Made by a program: the position numbers and the translations under genes. Below, piece by piece: positions 8,991 through 17,510 of a DNA stretch of 64,000 nucleotides. This DNA is from Stenotrophomonas lactitubi. Lineage in GTDB: Bacteria > Pseudomonadota > Gammaproteobacteria > Xanthomonadales > Xanthomonadaceae. A model generated the notes under the pieces. That model did not search any database and had not been told where the DNA came from. It saw nothing but the letters and a program-made list of their open reading frames with translations. The DNA lies in the NCBI RefSeq assembly GCF_002803515.1, contig NZ_PHQX01000001.1, forward strand, positions 186,001 to 250,000, written 5' to 3'. Position 1 is the first letter of the stretch, and every line of letters starts with the position of its first letter.

Positions 8991-9677
8991 ATGTTGGGAA
9001 TCGGACAGGGCATCCTCGGCATCGGGGCCTTCAAGCAGCGCCTGCCGCGCCCGGAAGAAGCGCTGCCGGGCCGCGAGCAACCGCTGCCGCTGCACAGCAA
9101 CCAGCACTTCGTGAACAGCCATCCGTTGAAGGACCGTTTCGCCGGCCTGCAGCAGATCCGCTTCGCCCTGGGCTGCTTCTGGGGCGCCGAGCGCAAGTTC
9201 TGGAGCGAACCGGGCGTGTACAGCACCTCGGTGGGCTATGCCGGCGGCATCACCCCGAACCCCACCTATGAAGAGGTCTGTTCAGGCCTGACCGGCCACA
9301 CCGAGGTGGTGCAGGTGGTGTTCGACCCGGCGGTGGTGAGCCTGGAGCGGCTGCTGCAGCTGTTCTGGGAGAGCCACGACCCGACCCAGGGCATGCGCCA
9401 GGGCAACGACACAGGCACCCAGTACCGTTCGGCGATCCACGCTACCGACGAGGCGCAGTACGCGGCGGCGCTGGCCAGCCGCGAGGCCTACCAGGCGCAG
9501 TTGGCTGCAGCGGGCTATGGCCCGATCACCACCGAGATCGTGTACCCGGCGCCTGAGTACTACTACGCCGAGGACTATCACCAGCAGTACCTGGCGAAGA
9601 ATCCGAACGGTTACTGCGGCATCGGCGGTACCGGCGTGAGCTGCCCGATCGGGTTGGATGTGGAGGTGCCGCGCTGA
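8991..9677 (+). CDS. msrA: Peptide-methionine (S)-S-oxide reductase MsrA
   Basis: A 228-residue MsrA that repairs methionine-S-sulfoxide in proteins. The catalytic Cys62 lies in the canonical [14 protein letters not shown] motif, and the substrate pocket motif EVVQVVFDP and the [10 protein letters not shown] stretch are present. The C-terminal tail [14 protein letters not shown] supplies the resolving cysteines. An N-terminal extension of about 55 residues precedes the catalytic motif, as in the long E. coli-type enzyme. Downstream lies a large palindromic element and a bidirectional terminator. Confidence 0.94.
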   Translation: MLGIGQGILGIGAFKQRLPRPEEALPGREQPLPLHSNQHFVNSHPLKDRFAGLQQIRFALGCFWGAERKFWSEPGVYSTSVGYAGGITPNPTYEEVCSGLTGHTEVVQVVFDPAVVSLERLLQLFWESHDPTQGMRQGNDTGTQYRSAIHATDEAQYAAALASREAYQAQLAAAGYGPITTEIVYPAPEYYYAEDYHQQYLAKNPNGYCGIGGTGVSCPIGLDVEVPR

Positions 9678-9712
9678 CGCGCGGTGGTCCGCCTGCGGCG
9701 GGCAGAAGCTGA

Positions 9713-9880
9713 AAGCAACGGCCAAAGCCAAAGCCAAAGCGGCTCTGGGTTGCTGCGGGTTGGGCGGGGCGGTGTGGGTTGGCAGGACACGCCGTGAACC
9801 CATCCATGGGGGCTCGATGGCGCCATCCATGGCGCCAACGGTCCTGCCAACCCACACCGCCCCGCCCCCGACAGTTTCCC
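9713..9880 (+). repeat. Composite palindromic element, copy 1
   Basis: In order: a short CAAAGC-type tandem (9719-9740), a perfect 27-bp arm 9762-9788, a 52-base loop 9789-9840, the complementary arm 9841-9867, and the tag GACAGTTTCC at 9870-9879. The loop folds into two hairpins, CCCAT-CC-ATGGG (9798-9809) and TGGCGCCAT-CC-ATGGCGCCA (9818-9837). The loop is 38/52 identical to that of copy 3 at 38.8 kb although the stems differ. The 5' hairpin GTCCGCC-TGC-GGCGGGC around 9687-9703 may belong to it. It contains no plausible gene. Confidence 0.8.
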
Positions 9881-9928
9881 GGTGACGGTGGGCAAGAGCA
9901 TTGGGTTACTGACGACCTGATAGAAAAC

Positions 9929-9960
9929 AAAAAGGACGCGGCATTCGCCGCGTCCTTTTT
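9929..9960. terminator. Bidirectional intrinsic terminator between msrA and tal
   Basis: A perfect 13-bp stem, AAAAAGGACGCGG against CCGCGTCCTTTTT, with a six-base loop. T-runs follow the GC stem in both directions, so it can stop msrA transcripts on the plus strand and tal transcripts on the minus strand. It sits centrally between two oppositely oriented palindromic elements. Nothing else gene-like is seen in the 529-bp gap. Confidence 0.88.
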
Positions 9961-10030
9961 GTTTGTGAGCACGCGTAGCGCGCGACCCGCTTTTGCTCTT
10001 CTTTTCTTTCTTCCGTGGCGGACCGCCGCA

Positions 10031-10163
10031 GGAAACTGTCAGAGGTCGGGCGGGTTGGGTTCGCGGGGGTGTCCGCGGCATGGATGCCGCGGCCAAGCCT
10101 CCATGGACGGATTCACGGCGTCTCCCGCGTACCCAACCCGCCCGGCCAAGCGCAGCTTTTGCT
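10031..10163 (-). repeat. Composite palindromic element, copy 2 (inverted relative to copy 1)
   Basis: Read on the minus strand: a 21-bp arm (10144-10124), a loop, the partner arm (10067-10047, one mismatch) and the tag GACAGTTTCC (10040-10031). The loop contains TCCGT-CC-ATGGA and a perfect CCGCGGCAT-CC-ATGCCGCGG hairpin (10073-10092). These occupy the same places as the two hairpins of copy 1 but have different, still complementary stems. It faces copy 1 tag to tag across the terminator. Confidence 0.78.
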
Positions 10164-10206
10164 CATAGCGACCCGCCACAAGGGGCTCAGCCGTTGGCCG
10201 GAATCC

Positions 10207-11163
10207 TCACAGCGCCTCGCGGATCCGCTGACGCAGCGCTTCCAGATCCTTGGCAAACGCATCGATACCCGTCGCCAGCTTCTCGGTCGCCATCGGATCG
10301 GCCGCCAGGTCCGCAGCGAACGTCGCCGCGTCGATCGGCGTCACCTGCACCGCTTCAGCGGCACCGGCCACCAGCTTGCGCGGCAGCACGCCGTGGTCGG
10401 CATCCAGCTTCTCCAGCAGGTCCGGCGAAATGGTCAGGCGGTCGCAGCCGGCCAGCGCTTCGATCTGCGCGGTCGAACGGAACGAGGCGCCCATCACCAC
10501 GGTCGGCGAACCGCGGCGCTTGAATTCGGCATACACGCCACGCACGAACACCACGCCCGGGTCTTCGTCGATGTTCGCCGGGGTCTGGCCGTTGGCCACG
10601 TACCAGTCGAGAATGCGGCCGACGAACGGCGAGATCAGGAACGCACCCGCTTCGCTGCAGGCCAGTGCCTGGGTCGGGTTGAAGATCAGGGTCAGGTTGC
10701 AGTCGATGCCTTCGGCCTGCAGCACGCGCGCGGCTTCCACGCCTTCCCAGGTCGCAGCGATCTTGATCAGGATCTTCTCGCGCGGCACGCCGGCATCGGC
10801 GTACATCTGGATGAACTGGCGGGCCTTGGCCACGGTCGCGGCAGTGTCATGGGCCTGGTCGGCATCCACTTCGGTGGACACACGGCCCGGTACCAGCGTG
10901 CTCAGCAGCGCGCCGACGCCGATGGTCAGGCGGTCGGCCACGGCGTGCACCACGGTCTCGCGGTCACCGCCCTGCTGGCGGCCCCAGGCCAGTTCGCGTT
11001 CGATCAGTTCCGCATAGACCGGCAGGTCCAGCGCCTTCTTCACCAGGGTCGGATTGGTGGTGCAGTCCACCGGCTGCAAGCGCTTGATCGCCTCGTAGTC
11101 ACCGGTATCGGCAACGACCACGGACAGTTCGCGCAGCTGGGACAGTTTGGACGGGGTACTCAT
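10207..11163 (-). CDS. tal: Transaldolase
   Basis: A 318-residue class I transaldolase (TalB length) of the non-oxidative pentose phosphate pathway; it moves a dihydroxyacetone unit between sugar phosphates. [13 protein letters not shown] (residues ~33-45) contains the conserved TTNP signature. The Schiff-base lysine is K134 in [14 protein letters not shown]. The conserved [15 protein letters not shown] segment and GRILDWY follow. It begins [14 protein letters not shown]. The gene is followed by the inverted palindromic element at 10.0-10.2 kb. Confidence 0.95.
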   Translation of the reverse strand: MSTPSKLSQLRELSVVVADTGDYEAIKRLQPVDCTTNPTLVKKALDLPVYAELIERELAWGRQQGGDRETVVHAVADRLTIGVGALLSTLVPGRVSTEVDADQAHDTAATVAKARQFIQMYADAGVPREKILIKIAATWEGVEAARVLQAEGIDCNLTLIFNPTQALACSEAGAFLISPFVGRILDWYVANGQTPANIDEDPGVVFVRGVYAEFKRRGSPTVVMGASFRSTAQIEALAGCDRLTISPDLLEKLDADHGVLPRKLVAGAAEAVQVTPIDAATFAADLAADPMATEKLATGIDAFAKDLEALRQRIREAL

Positions 11164-11221
11164 TACGGCTCCTGGTGCGGGGATTGCAGGGAAACTGATC
11201 GCGCGCGGTACGCAGCGCAGG

Positions 11222-11626
11222 TCAGGGACGGTCGTTGTGGACCGCGCTCACGCGCAGCCGCAGCTTGCGGCCGCCGGGGGCGGTCCAGTCGATGCTCTGG
11301 CCCACGGCCAGGCCAAGCAGGGCGCTGCCCACGGGCGCCAGCACGGACACCTTGCCTTCATCGACATTGGCTTCGCGGGGGAAGACCAGGGTCAGGACAT
11401 GCTTTTCGCCCGACACTTCATCTTCGCACTCCACGCGCGAATGCATCATGACGATGCCTTCGGGAATCTGGTCTGGCGGCAACACGGTCGCCCGGTTGAG
11501 TTCGTCGGCAAGCGCACGCGCGGCCGGCGTCTGGCTGTTTGCCGGAGATTCGAGCATGGCGTCCAGGCGGTCCATGTCGAGGGTGGAAACGGTGATCGAC
11601 GGCGGCAGGCCGCTGGCGGTGTTCAT
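11222..11626 (-). CDS. rnk: Regulator of nucleoside diphosphate kinase (Rnk), GreA/GreB superfamily
   Basis: A 134-residue protein with an N-terminal short coiled segment and a C-terminal GreA/GreB-type FKBP-like domain: [29 protein letters not shown]. Rnk binds RNA polymerase near the secondary channel and lacks the acidic coiled-coil tip of GreA. The ATG at 11626 is preceded by AAGGAG at an eight-base distance, which decides it over the upstream ATG at 11656. It is convergent with nothing and separate from tal by 58 bp. Confidence 0.85.
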   Translation of the reverse strand: MNTASGLPPSITVSTLDMDRLDAMLESPANSQTPAARALADELNRATVLPPDQIPEGIVMMHSRVECEDEVSGEKHVLTLVFPREANVDEGKVSVLAPVGSALLGLAVGQSIDWTAPGGRKLRLRVSAVHNDRP

Positions 11627-11749
11627 GGTGACGCTCCTTGGTTGAAAGCCATGCAAAAGGCGGCACCTGCTGGCGCCGCCTGACTGTATTGTGGGGACAA
11701 ATGCGGCCGGAATCGACTCCCGGCGGTTTCGAGGCCCGGCTGCGGTGTC

Positions 11750-12715
11750 TCAGCCGTTCAGCACCGGCGTGGGCGGGGTGGCAGCATCGCCGTTTGCCGG
11801 GGCCAACGCCTCCAGCGTAAACAGCGCATCGGGCAGGCGCTTGAACTGTTCGGCCAGCTCCATCAGGAACTCGTTCATCGCCGAGCTGCGGCGCCAGATC
11901 ATGGCGATGCGACGGCTGGGACGGCCCTCGCCGACGAAGTCGATCAGGCGGATGTTGTTCGAGCGCGGCACCGGCGGCTGGACCGACAGGCTGGGCAGCA
12001 GGGTGATGCCAACGTCGGCGGCGACCATCTGTCGCAGCGTTTCCAGGCTGGTGGCGCGGAATTCGGATTTTTCATTGGCGCCGAACAGGCGACAGACTTC
12101 CAGCGCCTGGTCACGCAGGCAGTGGCCGTCTTCCAGCAACAGCAGTTTCTGCGTGGCCAGTTCCTGCACGTCCAGATGCTCGCGCGTGGCCAGCGGATGG
12201 CGGCCGGACACGGCCAGCAGGAACGGCTCCTCGAACAGGAATTCGGCATGCAGCTGGTCGTCGATCACCGGCAGTGCCAACAGTGCGGCGTCGAGCTTGC
12301 CTTCGCGCAGGCGCTCCAGCAGCACATCGCTCTTTTCTTCCACCAGCAGCAGTTCCAGCTCGGGGAAGCGCGTGCGGATGCGCGGAATCACGTGCGGCAA
12401 CAGGTACGGGCCCAGGGTGGGGAAGATCCCCAGGCGCACGGTACCCGCTTCCGGATCGCGGCTGCGTCGCGCCGCTTCCTTCAGCTGTTCCACTTCGGCC
12501 ACGATCACCCGTGCCCGCGCGGCCGCTTCGTGGCCGGCAGGCGTCAGCATCACCTTGCGCGGCGCACGTTCCACCAGTGGCAGGCCCAGTTCCTCTTCCA
12601 GCTTGCGGATCTGCGTCGACAGCGTGGGCTGGCTGACGAAGCAGGAGGCGGCGGCCCGGCCGAAGTGCTTGTGATCGGCCAGGGCCACCAGGTATTTCAG
12701 GTCACGCAGGTTCAT
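11750..12715 (-). CDS. oxyR: Hydrogen peroxide-responsive LysR regulator OxyR
   Basis: A 321-residue LysR-type regulator with an N-terminal winged helix-turn-helix (MNLRDLKYLVALADHKHFGRAA). The redox cysteines fall at exactly the OxyR positions: C199 in LLLEDGHCLRD and C208 in ALEVC, which form the activating disulfide. It is the third gene of the ahpC-ahpF-oxyR array, an order known from Xanthomonas. An 81-bp gap separates it from ahpF, so it may be transcribed both with ahpF and from its own start. It should activate ahpC and repress itself when reduced. Confidence 0.95.
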   Translation of the reverse strand: MNLRDLKYLVALADHKHFGRAAASCFVSQPTLSTQIRKLEEELGLPLVERAPRKVMLTPAGHEAAARARVIVAEVEQLKEAARRSRDPEAGTVRLGIFPTLGPYLLPHVIPRIRTRFPELELLLVEEKSDVLLERLREGKLDAALLALPVIDDQLHAEFLFEEPFLLAVSGRHPLATREHLDVQELATQKLLLLEDGHCLRDQALEVCRLFGANEKSEFRATSLETLRQMVAADVGITLLPSLSVQPPVPRSNNIRLIDFVGEGRPSRRIAMIWRRSSAMNEFLMELAEQFKRLPDALFTLEALAPANGDAATPPTPVLNG

Positions 12716-12796
12716 CCTCAGACCTCTCGGGGTACTGCACCGGCATGGCGTTGCCCCGCCGGTTGATGGTGCTCCCGATGGCCTGGGAACGTTGGA

Positions 12797-14389
12797 TCAG
12801 GCCGCTTCGGCCACCGCACCGCTACTCTTGGGAACCGAGGAGCGGATCAGGTGATCGAAAGCGCTAAGTGCGGCGGTCGAACCGGCGCCCATCGCGATGA
12901 TGATCTGCTTGTAGGGTACCGTCGTGCAATCACCCGCGGCGAACACGCCCGGCAGATTGGTCTGCCCGCGGTCATCGATGACGATCTCGCCACGCGGCGA
13001 AAGAGCCACGGTGTCCTTCAGCCATTCGGTGTTCGGCAGCAGGCCGATCTGCACGAAGATGCCTTCCAGTTCAACGCGATGCGAATCGCCGCCGACACGG
13101 TCCTTGTAGACCAGGCCGGTGACACGGCTGCCGTCGCCCAGCACTTCGGTGGTCTGCGCGCTGGTCAGCACGGTGACATTGGCCAGGCTGCGCAGCTTCT
13201 TCTGCAGCACTTCGTCGGCACGCAGGCTGGAATCGAATTCCAGCAGGGTCACATGCGACACGATGCCGGCCAGATCGATGGCGGCTTCAACGCCCGAATT
13301 GCCACCGCCGATCACCGCTACGCGCTTGCCCTTGAACAGGGGGCCATCGCAGTGCGGGCAGTAGGCCACGCCCTTGTTGCGGTACTGGTCTTCGCCTGGC
13401 ACGTTCATCTGCCGCCAGCGGGCGCCAGTGGACAGGATCACCGAGCGCGACTTCAGCACCGCGCCGTTTTCCAGCTGCACCTGCACCAGGCCGTCTTCAC
13501 CGGCCGGCACCAGCGCACTGGCGCGTTGCAGGTCCATGATGTCGACCTCGTATTCGCGCACGTGCTGCTCCAGCGCCGCGGCCAGCTTCGGGCCTTCGGT
13601 CTCCTTCACCGAAATGAAGTTCTCGATCGCCATGGTGTCCAGCACCTGGCCACCGAAACGCTCGGCAGCGATGCCGGTACGGATGCCCTTGCGCGCAGCG
13701 TAGATCGCCGCTGCGGCACCGGCTGGGCCACCACCGACCACCAGCACGTCGAAGGCCTCCTTGGCGCCGATCTTCTCGGCATCACGCTTGCTGGCGTTGG
13801 TGTCCAGCTTGGCCACGATCTGCTCGAGGGTCATGCGACCCTGGTCGAACACCGCACCATTGAGGTAGACGGTGGGCACCGACATGATCTCGCGCTGCTC
13901 GACTTCTTCCTGGAACAGCGCACCGTCGATGGCTACGTGCTGGATGCGCGGGTTGAGCACGGCAGCCAGGTTCAGCGCCTGCACCACATCCGGGCAGTTC
14001 TGGCAGGACAGCGAGAAATAGGTTTCAAACCTGTAATCGCCTTCCAGGTTCTGCACCTGTTCGATCAGCTCGGCGGTGGCCTTGGACGGATGCCCGCCGA
14101 CCTGCAGCAGTGCCAGCACCAGCGAGGTGAACTCGTGGCCCATCGGCAGGCCGGCGAAGGTCAGGTGGATGTCCTGGCCCGGCGTGCCCAGGTCGAAGGA
14201 CGGCACGCGGCCTTGGCCATCACGCAGCACCTGCAGCGAGATCTTGTCCGACAGGCTTTCCAGGGTCTGCAGCAGGTCCAGCATCTCCTGCGACTTGGCA
14301 CCGTCGTCGGCATGCGCGGTGATCTGGATCGGGCGGGTCACGCGCTCCAGATAGGTCTTCAGCTGCGACTGCAGGTTGGCGTCCAACAT
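12797..14389 (-). CDS. ahpF: Alkyl hydroperoxide reductase subunit F
   Basis: A 530-residue flavoprotein that passes NADH electrons to AhpC. The N-terminal pair of thioredoxin-like folds carries the disulfide CQNC ([10 protein letters not shown], ~residue 128-131), and the FAD/NADH thioredoxin-reductase-like module has [16 protein letters not shown] (~217) and the redox centre CPHC ([13 protein letters not shown], ~348-351). [17 protein letters not shown] is the NADH-binding motif. Complete length for the family. It lies 238 bp from ahpC with a long hairpin between. Confidence 0.96.
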   Translation of the reverse strand: MLDANLQSQLKTYLERVTRPIQITAHADDGAKSQEMLDLLQTLESLSDKISLQVLRDGQGRVPSFDLGTPGQDIHLTFAGLPMGHEFTSLVLALLQVGGHPSKATAELIEQVQNLEGDYRFETYFSLSCQNCPDVVQALNLAAVLNPRIQHVAIDGALFQEEVEQREIMSVPTVYLNGAVFDQGRMTLEQIVAKLDTNASKRDAEKIGAKEAFDVLVVGGGPAGAAAAIYAARKGIRTGIAAERFGGQVLDTMAIENFISVKETEGPKLAAALEQHVREYEVDIMDLQRASALVPAGEDGLVQVQLENGAVLKSRSVILSTGARWRQMNVPGEDQYRNKGVAYCPHCDGPLFKGKRVAVIGGGNSGVEAAIDLAGIVSHVTLLEFDSSLRADEVLQKKLRSLANVTVLTSAQTTEVLGDGSRVTGLVYKDRVGGDSHRVELEGIFVQIGLLPNTEWLKDTVALSPRGEIVIDDRGQTNLPGVFAAGDCTTVPYKQIIIAMGAGSTAALSAFDHLIRSSVPKSSGAVAEAA

Positions 14390-14460
14390 GGTCTTCTCCT
14401 GGCTTCAGGCAAAACGGGGGCGTGGCACCGCTGTAGAAGGTAGCGGACCAGCGAGGGGTA

Positions 14461-14555
14461 GGGGTGAACCCAAGACAGCGACACCGTGGAAGGGGCTGGC
14501 TGGCCAAGGCTGGCGCGCGTTGGCTTGCGGGCTCGGCTGTCTTGGGTTCACCCCC
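14461..14555. repeat. Long inverted repeat between ahpC and ahpF
   Basis: Arms GGGGTGAACCCAAGACAGC (14461-14479) and its exact complement within 14536-14555 enclose about 56 bases rich in TGGC/GCCA. The 238-bp gap has no other feature. As RNA it would form a 19-bp stem just after the ahpC stop, and could stabilise ahpC mRNA or reduce read-through into ahpF. It may be a diverged relative of the composite palindromic elements, but the loop match is weak. Confidence 0.7.
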
Positions 14556-14627
14556 ACGCCGGCGGGGGGACCGGCACGGGGATGAAGGCCGCACCGCAGC
14601 GTGGGGCTGCGGCAGGCCGGTACTGCT

Positions 14628-15191
14628 TTAGATCTTGCCGACCAGGTCCAGCGACGGGGTCAGGGTCTTTTCGCCTTCCTTCCACTTGGCCGGGCAGACC
14701 TGGTTCGGGTTGGCGGCGGTGAACTGGGCAGCCTTCAGCTTGCGCAGGGTCTCGGAGACGTCACGGGCGATCTCGTTGGAGTGGATCTCCAGGGTCTTGA
14801 TCACGCCTTCCGGGTTGATGATGAAGGTGCCGCGCAGGGCCAGGCCTTCTTCTTCGATGTGCACGCCGAAGGCGCGGGTCAGCTGGTGGGTCGGGTCGCC
14901 GACCAGCGGGAACTGGGCCTTGCCGACGGCCGGCGAGGTTTCGTGCCAGACCTTGTGCGAGAAGTGGGTGTCGGTGGTGACGATGTAGACCTCGGCGCCG
15001 GCCTTCTTGAACTCGGCGTAATGGTCAGCGGCGTCTTCGATCTCGGTCGGGCAGTTGAAGGTGAAGGCTGCCGGCATGAAGATCAGGACCGACCACTGGC
15101 CCTTCAGGGTGCTGTCGGAGACCTTGATGAACTCGCCATTCAGGTAAGCGTTGGCTTCGAACGGCTGGATCTGGGTGTTGATCAGGGACAT
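14628..15191 (-). CDS. ahpC: Alkyl hydroperoxide reductase subunit C (2-Cys peroxiredoxin)
   Basis: A 187-residue typical 2-Cys peroxiredoxin that reduces H2O2 and organic hydroperoxides. The peroxidatic Cys47 is in AAFTFNCPTEIED and the resolving Cys166 in NQVCPAKW, both at the E. coli AhpC positions. The GGLG/YF overoxidation-sensitive motifs of eukaryotic enzymes are absent. The ATG at 15191 follows AGAGGAAA. It is the first gene of the OxyR regulon array; a promoter and an OxyR-type site lie upstream. Confidence 0.97.
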   Translation of the reverse strand: MSLINTQIQPFEANAYLNGEFIKVSDSTLKGQWSVLIFMPAAFTFNCPTEIEDAADHYAEFKKAGAEVYIVTTDTHFSHKVWHETSPAVGKAQFPLVGDPTHQLTRAFGVHIEEEGLALRGTFIINPEGVIKTLEIHSNEIARDVSETLRKLKAAQFTAANPNQVCPAKWKEGEKTLTPSLDLVGKI

Positions 15192-15236
15192 CGTTTTTCC
15201 TCTGGGTGAAGGGGAGTGGGTGAATCGACAGGACCT

Positions 15237-15266
15237 AGATTACTGGTTCTGTTTCGATAAGGACAA
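15237..15266 (-). promoter_or_regulatory. Candidate ahpC promoter
   Basis: On the minus strand TTGTCC (15266-15261) and TAATCT (15242-15237) are separated by 18 bp, placing the start point around 15230 and a leader of about 40 bases before ahpC. The OxyR-type motif lies directly upstream of the -35, as expected for a class I activated promoter. Assignment is by consensus only. Confidence 0.55.
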
Positions 15267-15269
15267 TGC

Positions 15270-15302
15270 ATTGATTACATCTATTTAATAGATGGAGACT
15301 AT
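15270..15302. promoter_or_regulatory. Candidate OxyR binding site upstream of ahpC
   Basis: ATAG-N7-CTAT (15288-15302) is an exact half of the OxyR tetranucleotide pattern, and ATTG-N7-CTAT (15270-15284) is a second near match. The spacing between the halves is three rather than the usual seven bases, so the site is not a perfect textbook operator. The surrounding AT-rich patch is unusual for this GC-rich region. The rest of the 330-bp gap to prmC holds only a SMAG element. Confidence 0.55.
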
Positions 15303-15488
15303 CAAAATCCAATGAGCAGGCACTGAACCCGGCCACGTCCATCCTGCAACTGCCTGTGTGACAAGGAAAATCTTCCTGGACGTGTGAAGAGGGCTGATAG
15401 CCCCTCCTTATCCCCTCTGGCGGAACCTGAACGGATTCCAGCATTCTCTAGCGTCGAGCCATGCCCGGCTGGGGCTACCGCGAACAGC

Positions 15489-15512
15489 AGCCGAGCATGG
15501 GCTCGGCTCTAC
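15489..15512. repeat. SMAG/REP palindrome, AGCCGAGC subfamily
   Basis: AGCCGAGCATGGGCTCGGCT followed by CTAC (15509-15512), nine bases before prmC. A degenerate palindrome (AGCCATGCCCGGCT, ending GGCTAC at about 15477) precedes it in the same orientation. It lies in the prmC 5' region and may be transcribed with it. Confidence 0.75.
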
Positions 15513-15521
15513 AATTGCCGG

Positions 15522-16379
15522 ATGTCTCTACAACCCGAACCCACCCTGCGCCAAGTCGTGACCGACGCGAGTACCCGGCTGGGCGGCGTCGACGCCCGCC
15601 ATGAGGCCGAACTGCTGCTGCTGCATGTGCTGGAGCGGCCGCGCAGCTGGTTGTTCGCGCATGCCACCGATCCGTTGCCGGCCGCCGAACAGGCCGCCTT
15701 CGAGGCCCTGCTGGGCCGTCGCCTTGCGGGTGAACCGGTGGCTTACCTGACCGGCCGCCGTGGCTTCTGGACGCTGGACCTGGAGGTCGACCCGGCCACC
15801 CTGATTCCGCGGCCGGAGACCGAACTGCTGGTGGAACTGGCATTGGACCGCCTGCCACCGGACCGCGCGCTGCAGCTGGCCGACCTCGGCACCGGCAGCG
15901 GCGCCATCGCCCTGGCCCTGGCCAGCGAACGGCCGCAGGCGCAGGTGCTGGCCACCGACGCCAGTGCCGCGGCCTTGGCGGTGGCGGCCCGCAACGCCGC
16001 GCGCCACGAGCTGGGCAACGTGCGTTTTGCCGAAGGGGGCGACGACTGGTACGGACCGCTGCGCGGCGAGCGCTTCGATCTGATCGCCAGCAATCCGCCC
16101 TATATCGCCAGCGACGACCCGCACCTGGAACAGGGCGACCTGCGCTTCGAGCCGGCCACGGCACTGGCCTCGGGCGTTGATGGGCTGGACGACATCCGCC
16201 GCATCGTCGCCGGCGGCGGCGACCATCTGCAGCTCGGCGGCTGGCTGCTGATCGAGCACGGCTGGGACCAGGGCGATGCCATCCGCGCGCTGTTCGAGCA
16301 GGCCGTCTACAGCGACGTGCAGACCGTGCAGGACCTGGAGCAGCGCGACCGGGTCACCCTGGGCCGGCGACCGGCCTAG
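15522..16379 (+). CDS. prmC: Release factor glutamine methyltransferase PrmC
   Basis: A 285-residue SAM-dependent enzyme that methylates the Gln of the GGQ motif in release factors (RF1 is also encoded here, at 41.9-42.9 kb). N-terminal helical domain to ~75, then the SAM motif [16 protein letters not shown] (~122), and the catalytic NPPY in [10 protein letters not shown] (~189-192). The family's [15 protein letters not shown] signature appears as [14 protein letters not shown]. The start at 15522 gives the family length; longer frames would read through a REP palindrome. Confidence 0.94.
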   Translation: MSLQPEPTLRQVVTDASTRLGGVDARHEAELLLLHVLERPRSWLFAHATDPLPAAEQAAFEALLGRRLAGEPVAYLTGRRGFWTLDLEVDPATLIPRPETELLVELALDRLPPDRALQLADLGTGSGAIALALASERPQAQVLATDASAAALAVAARNAARHELGNVRFAEGGDDWYGPLRGERFDLIASNPPYIASDDPHLEQGDLRFEPATALASGVDGLDDIRRIVAGGGDHLQLGGWLLIEHGWDQGDAIRALFEQAVYSDVQTVQDLEQRDRVTLGRRPA

Positions 16380-16428
16380 AATGGGGGTTCTCCTGCCAAG
16401 GGCAGGGCACCACCACGGAGCTGCAAGC

Positions 16429-17370
16429 ATGCGTACGCTGTACCCCGCCATCACCCCTTACGACGTCGGCACCCTGAAGGTCGACGACCGCCACACGCTG
16501 TACTTCGAACAGTGCGGCAACCCGGACGGCAAGCCGGTGGTGATGCTGCATGGTGGGCCGGGCGGCGGCTGCAGCGACAAGATGCGCCAGTTCCACGACC
16601 CGGCCAAGTACCGCATCATCCTGTTCGACCAGCGCGGCGCCGGTCGTTCCACCCCGCACGCCGATCTGGTGGACAACACCACCTGGGACCTCGTTGCCGA
16701 CATCGAGAAGCTGCGCCAGCACCTGAAGGTCGATCGCTGGCAGGTGTTCGGTGGCAGCTGGGGCTCGACCCTGGCGCTGGCCTATGCCGAAACCCATCCG
16801 CAGCGAGTGACCGAACTGGTGCTGCGCGGCATCTTCATGCTGCGCCGCTGGGAACTGGAATGGTTCTACCAGGAAGGCGCCAACCGCCTGTTCCCGGATG
16901 CGTGGGAGCACTACCTCAAGCCGATTCCGGCGGTGGAGCGCCACGATCTGATCTCCGCCTTCCATCGCCGCCTGACCAGCGAAGACGAAGCAACGCGGCT
17001 GGATGCGGCCAAGGCCTGGGCGGTGTGGGAAGGTGCGACCAGCTTCCTGCATGTGGACGATGACTTCATCAACAGCCATGAAGACCCGCATTTCGCGCTG
17101 GCGTTCGCCCGCATCGAGAACCACTACTTCGTCAACGGCGGTTTCTTCGAAGTGGAAGACCAGCTGCTGCGCGACGCGCACCGCATCGCCGATATCCCGG
17201 GCGTGATCGTGCACGGGCGTTACGACGTGGTCTGTCCGCTGGCCAACGCCTGGGACCTGACCAAGGTGTGGCCGAAGGCCAAGCTGGAGATCACCCCGGC
17301 CTCGGGGCACTCTGCGTTCGAAGCCGAGAACGTCGACGCGCTGGTGCGCGCCACCGATAGCTTCGCCTGA
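16429..17370 (+). CDS. pip: Proline iminopeptidase
   Basis: A 313-residue alpha/beta-hydrolase (family S33) that removes N-terminal proline. The oxyanion/HGGPGGG motif is VVMLHGGPGGGCSDKM (~residue 39). The nucleophile serine is in VFGGSWGSTLALAYAE (~110), the acid Asp in HGRYDVVCPL (~266) and the His in ASGHSAFEAE (~294). The protein is very close to the Xanthomonas enzyme in length. ATG at 16429 is preceded by CACGGAG. Four SMAG palindromes follow. Confidence 0.92.
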   Translation: MRTLYPAITPYDVGTLKVDDRHTLYFEQCGNPDGKPVVMLHGGPGGGCSDKMRQFHDPAKYRIILFDQRGAGRSTPHADLVDNTTWDLVADIEKLRQHLKVDRWQVFGGSWGSTLALAYAETHPQRVTELVLRGIFMLRRWELEWFYQEGANRLFPDAWEHYLKPIPAVERHDLISAFHRRLTSEDEATRLDAAKAWAVWEGATSFLHVDDDFINSHEDPHFALAFARIENHYFVNGGFFEVEDQLLRDAHRIADIPGVIVHGRYDVVCPLANAWDLTKVWPKAKLEITPASGHSAFEAENVDALVRATDSFA

Positions 17371-17376
17371 TCTTTG

Positions 17377-17510
17377 GTAGTGCCGGCCGCTGGCCGGCAA
17401 CGCCTTACCGGTAGCGCCGGGCCATGCCCGGCTGATCTCGCGTCGAAGCATTCATCCACGCATGGCGTGGATCTACTACGGGTCGGTATCCACGCATGGC
17501 GTGGATCTAC
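17377..17510. repeat. Four SMAG/REP palindromes, the last overlapping the lysR stop
   Basis: GTAG+TGCCGGCC type (17377-17399), GTAG+CGCCGGGCC type (17411-17432), then two ATCCACGCATGGCGTGGAT palindromes in the other orientation ending CTAC at 17476 and 17510. The final CTAC, read on the minus strand as GTAG, supplies the TAG stop codon of the LysR gene (17509-17507). The gap between the two convergent genes contains nothing else. Confidence 0.85.
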
